64,000 nt of DNA from an uncultured Sediminibacterium sp. (GTDB lineage: Bacteria; Bacteroidota; Bacteroidia; Chitinophagales; Chitinophagaceae): assembly GCF_946481145.1 (NCBI RefSeq), contig NZ_CAMLMJ010000009.1:62001-126000 (forward strand), given 5' to 3'. This document shows positions 61,388 through 64,000 of this stretch, one piece after another. The stretch's first letter is position 1, and each line of letters begins with the position of its first letter. The notes below the pieces were generated by a model. It worked only from the letters and a program-made list of their open reading frames with translations. It did not search any database and was not told the DNA's origin. The position numbers and the translations under genes are program-made.

Positions 61388-61606
61388 TTACTTGTATCGG
61401 AAAATGATCCTTCCCCTACTCAAATCGTATGGACTCATCTCAACCCCTACTTTATCCCCAGGTAAAATTCTGATGTAGTGCATCCTCATTTTTCCTGAGA
61501 TGGTGGCCAGGATTTCATGGCCATTTTCTAACTTCACCCGGAACATAGCATTGCTCAGGGCTTCCAGAATTACTCCATCTTGTTTAATCAGCGGTTGTTT
61601 CGACAT
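61388..61606 (-). CDS. infA: Translation initiation factor IF-1
   Basis: A 72-residue single OB-fold that blocks the A site during initiation. [46 protein letters not shown] and [17 protein letters not shown] match the family along its whole length. It heads the alpha operon; a TATCTTTGC box lies 16 bp upstream of its start. secY and map, its usual upstream partners, are missing here. Confidence 0.98.
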   Translation of the reverse strand: MSKQPLIKQDGVILEALSNAMFRVKLENGHEILATISGKMRMHYIRILPGDKVGVEMSPYDLSRGRIIFRYK

Positions 61607-61621
61607 ACTATTTTTGGGGCT

Positions 61622-61630
61622 GCAAAGATA
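61622..61630 (-). promoter_or_regulatory. Promoter -7 box ahead of infA
   Basis: TATCTTTGC on the minus strand matches TAnnTTTGC exactly; the -33 region reads TTT/TTC. The gap to the next gene (61607-61734) shows nothing else but an A/T-rich tract. Confidence 0.55.
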
Positions 61631-61734
61631 TTAGATTGCAACTGAAATATGAAAAAAATGGGGGAAAAATTCCCAATTTTGTGGAAAATGAGCTAAAATG
61701 ATGGCCCTGAACCCCTTATAAAGGCAAATATAAC

Positions 61735-64000
61735 TCATCTAAACAATGCCACAGGCAAAATAATCTCCCAATAATTGGCCTGGGTTATCCCGCTAAACTC
61801 CTGATCGAGCAAGCGACTATACCTCAATCCAAAACTCACAGGCTCCTGGTTCCACCACTTTGTATCAAACATCAACTCTCCCCCCACCGATCCAAAATAG
61901 AATTTTCGGCCCGTTCGGAGGCTTTTTCCCACTGCCTGGTCATAAAATACATTCATCCGCACCCGCTGAAAATAAACCAACTGCCCAAAACCCCAGTCCG
62001 GGTAAAACAGGGGAAAATGATAATTGACCCCTATTTTATACATCCTCGGGAAATTTACCGCCCGATACCCCCTAGCAAAAGGAAAATTATCGGAGAATAT
62101 ATATTGGTTCATGGTATCACGCTGCTGTATTGCCCCCGTTAAAACCAGGTTATGCGTGGAAGCCAGACCGGGCAAATACAATGCCCCATTTAAAAGTAAT
62201 TGGTTTGCTTCAGTTTTACCCATTGCCATCCTGTATCTGCCGCCAAGGGCAATACCCCACCGGGGGAATATATGCTTTATTGCCCGTTGCGATTGGGCTG
62301 AATAGGACATACTAAGATCAAGGTAATCAACACTCGCATCCCTGAATAATCTTTTCGCTATGCCTGTCCAGCTAACCTTATTCTGATTAAAACTGGCCTG
62401 CAACAAGAGGTTTCTATAAGATTTGCCTGAAGTCAGGTTTAAAGGTAACCGTAAACCTGCGCGCCAGGAAAATTCATTCCAGGTTAAAGTAGTATCCCTG
62501 TTCAGTGCCCCCGAACGCTGCCAGGTATTCGATATTCCGATAACCGGCTGCAGGTAGCTGCTTCCTCCAATTATATCAGCACTCAATTTATGACTACCCT
62601 CATTCTCGTTATAGGTATAGGCCATTTCCGATGCATAAGTATTCAACACATTCTCGCCGTATAAAGTGAAAGAATACTCCGGACGGTCATAATAAGGCCT
62701 CCAGCTATGAATATTAAACGGCTTTGTAAACTTTTTATATGGTTTCGTTTCAAAATTTCTATCCCGGATATTTTCCGTAAAGCCGAAGCTTTGGGTTTGA
62801 AGGGTATTCCCCGTATATAAAGGAACTAATTCTTTTACCTGTGTTATTTTCTCCCATTTTGGCGCAAAGGCAGCCAGTCTGTACCCATCTGCCGTAAAAA
62901 CTGAACCAACCAGCTTTTGTCTGGTTAATACCCCCTGATAAATCCCTGTAGGGTAAGTTGCCAGTCTAAATGGACCTTCCGATTGCTTTCCATCGTCAAT
63001 CACTGCCCATAACTCATCACTACCATTACCTGTTGAAGTAAATAAAAGCGTATCACCCTGTATCTGCAGGTATCCAATTACACGATTTGAAGGGTTAAGT
63101 ATTTTTCTCTCCGTATTGCCCCGTTCATTAAACCAACTGATGCCCATATTCCCGTTCCTTTCACGGTATATAGTATAAAAGCCTTCGTCGTTTTTCGCAT
63201 AGCGTGGATAAGAATAAATTCTGTCTGATGATGAAAGCAGTGTATCAGCTTCCCCGTTCAATACTTTTAATTGTACTAATGCTGCACTTCCATCAGTGCG
63301 CATGTCAACTGCCAGTATCTTTTGCAAATCGTTGGATATATCCGGAGAAAACAACCGCGTTCCAGACCTCACCAGCTTTTCTGTTTTGGTTGAAAGATCA
63401 AATATTTTTAAGGCATTGTATTCCACATTTGCCCACCGTGTATCCGGCTGATAGGAAGTATAAACAAGCTTATTCTTTTTATAGGTAAAGTAGGGGTCAA
63501 TCGCAATATCCCTAACCACTATTTGCTCCCTGTTTCCGTCAGCAGATATTTTCATGAAACGGGGAACTGCGGAATTACTGTTATGCAATGCGAGTATTGA
63601 ACCGTCTTCCATTAGGGTTGGATAACGATCGTTCACTACATTGTTTTTTTCAATAGCGGTTATCCATTCCGGTTCAACTGTTTCCGTTTTTTTCCACTGG
63701 GTTCTGTAATAAGATAATGCATCATCTACAAACCGGTTAAAAGAAATACCGGTATGTTTTTTAACAGCTCCCTGAAAAGGATAGAGCAATGGTTTAAACC
63801 TTGCTGCGTCGTTGGTGACTTTTTCCCACAGATCATCTCCATATTGTTTTCTGCCATAGGCTACCAGCAGATAACCCAGCTCATAATGATTGGGAACATA
63901 ATGCTGCAAAGATCCATTACGCAGCTTCATATAGCTATAGGCTTTATCGGATCGATAAAGTGACCTGTAACCATTAAAAAAAGCAGGTAATTTTCCCCTC
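61735..64000 (-). CDS. MA-peptidase-like / TolB-propeller / beta-barrel surface protein (5' end outside window)
   Basis: The minus-strand frame ends at TAA 61735 and stays open to the right edge, so the N-terminus is missing (an internal ATG at 63930 is not the real start). In order, it has a peptidase-MA-like end (LPAFFNGYR then YVPNHYELGYLLVAYGRKQYG), a TolB/WD40-type propeller (about residues 75-390 of the visible part, with repeats such as RYPTLMEDGSILALHNS, FSPDISNDLQKILAV and YSYPRYAKNDEGFYTIY) and a C-terminal outer-membrane barrel (LRLPLNLTSGKSYRNLLLQASF through YWEIILPVALF). Such Bacteroidota proteins are of unknown function. The missing part should hold the HExxH site. Confidence 0.75.
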   Translation of the reverse strand, partial: RGKLPAFFNGYRSLYRSDKAYSYMKLRNGSLQHYVPNHYELGYLLVAYGRKQYGDDLWEKVTNDAARFKPLLYPFQGAVKKHTGISFNRFVDDALSYYRTQWKKTETVEPEWITAIEKNNVVNDRYPTLMEDGSILALHNSNSAVPRFMKISADGNREQIVVRDIAIDPYFTYKKNKLVYTSYQPDTRWANVEYNALKIFDLSTKTEKLVRSGTRLFSPDISNDLQKILAVDMRTDGSAALVQLKVLNGEADTLLSSSDRIYSYPRYAKNDEGFYTIYRERNGNMGISWFNERGNTERKILNPSNRVIGYLQIQGDTLLFTSTGNGSDELWAVIDDGKQSEGPFRLATYPTGIYQGVLTRQKLVGSVFTADGYRLAAFAPKWEKITQVKELVPLYTGNTLQTQSFGFTENIRDRNFETKPYKKFTKPFNIHSWRPYYDRPEYSFTLYGENVLNTYASEMAYTYNENEGSHKLSADIIGGSSYLQPVIGISNTWQRSGALNRDTTLTWNEFSWRAGLRLPLNLTSGKSYRNLLLQASFNQNKVSWTGIAKRLFRDASVDYLDLSMSYSAQSQRAIKHIFPRWGIALGGRYRMAMGKTEANQLLLNGALYLPGLASTHNLVLTGAIQQRDTMNQYIFSDNFPFARGYRAVNFPRMYKIGVNYHFPLFYPDWGFGQLVYFQRVRMNVFYDQAVGKSLRTGRKFYFGSVGGELMFDTKWWNQEPVSFGLRYSRLLDQEFSGITQANYWEIILPVALFR

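Overview
The window is about 41% G+C by eye and looks like a chromosomal segment of a Bacteroidota bacterium, most likely Chitinophagia/Chitinophagaceae. The grounds are type IX secretion genes (PorQ and a PorW/SprE-like protein), a carboxypeptidase-domain TonB receptor, LytS/LytTR signalling, promoters of the TTG-N19-TAnnTTTGC type, almost no Shine-Dalgarno sites, and many Bacteroidota-style lipoproteins and surface peptidases. I see no phage, insertion sequence, CRISPR array or rRNA operon. One tRNA (initiator Met) and one TPP riboswitch are present.

Layout. 0-4 kb: the end of a probable polyphosphate kinase, then Ppx/GppA, PanB and a sensor kinase/LytTR pair. 4-12 kb: ALDH7-type dehydrogenase, two DinB-like proteins, a subtilase, a lipoprotein, YceI and SucC. 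11.7-21.4 kb: SprT, three small membrane proteins next to ATP-synthase accessory genes, the PorW/SprE-like TPR protein, PBP1A, a HAD phosphatase with a CAT-fold protein, and PorQ. 21.5-34.5 kb: Lon, a tiny lipoprotein, Der, Era, tRNA-fMet, a DUF2807 protein, a TPP-riboswitch-controlled TonB receptor, rhodanese, PASTA protein, Ddl, ferredoxin and LuxC-like acyl-CoA reductase. 34.7-49.4 kb: HtrA/DegP protease, GH13 amylase, a PIG-L deacetylase/two microproteins/sodium symporter operon, alpha/beta hydrolase, M14 peptidase, gamma-glutamyltransferase, DinB and NudK. 49.5-57.5 kb: a giant TamB-like protein, ArnT/PMT-type glycosyltransferase, AroQ and CarA. 57.6-61.6 kb: the alpha ribosomal operon (infA-rpmJ-rpsM-rpsK-rpsD-rpoA-rplQ, minus strand). 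61.7 kb to the end: a partial MA-peptidase/TolB-propeller/beta-barrel protein.

The most unusual signal is not a gene. Intergenic spaces repeatedly hold short arrays of a 7-bp word, a different word at nearly every locus. They often come as two complementary arms that form a long hairpin, and they often begin or end exactly on a stop codon. Clear cases are at 8771, 8808, 30452, 32817, 34481, 38075, 42981, 58231, 59366 and 60107, including three inside the ribosomal alpha operon. Other dispersed inverted elements occur: a nested repeat at 6201 and 18874, a 9-bp-period hairpin at 6243 and 37878, and two diverged copies in inverted orientation that bracket the PIG-L/symporter operon at 37998-38104 and 42793-42917.

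Most genes serve envelope building, protein quality control, secretion and core metabolism. Genes are grouped in small operons separated by well-formed intrinsic terminators. Function assignments rest on motifs read in the translated sequence and on family knowledge; no database search was run.
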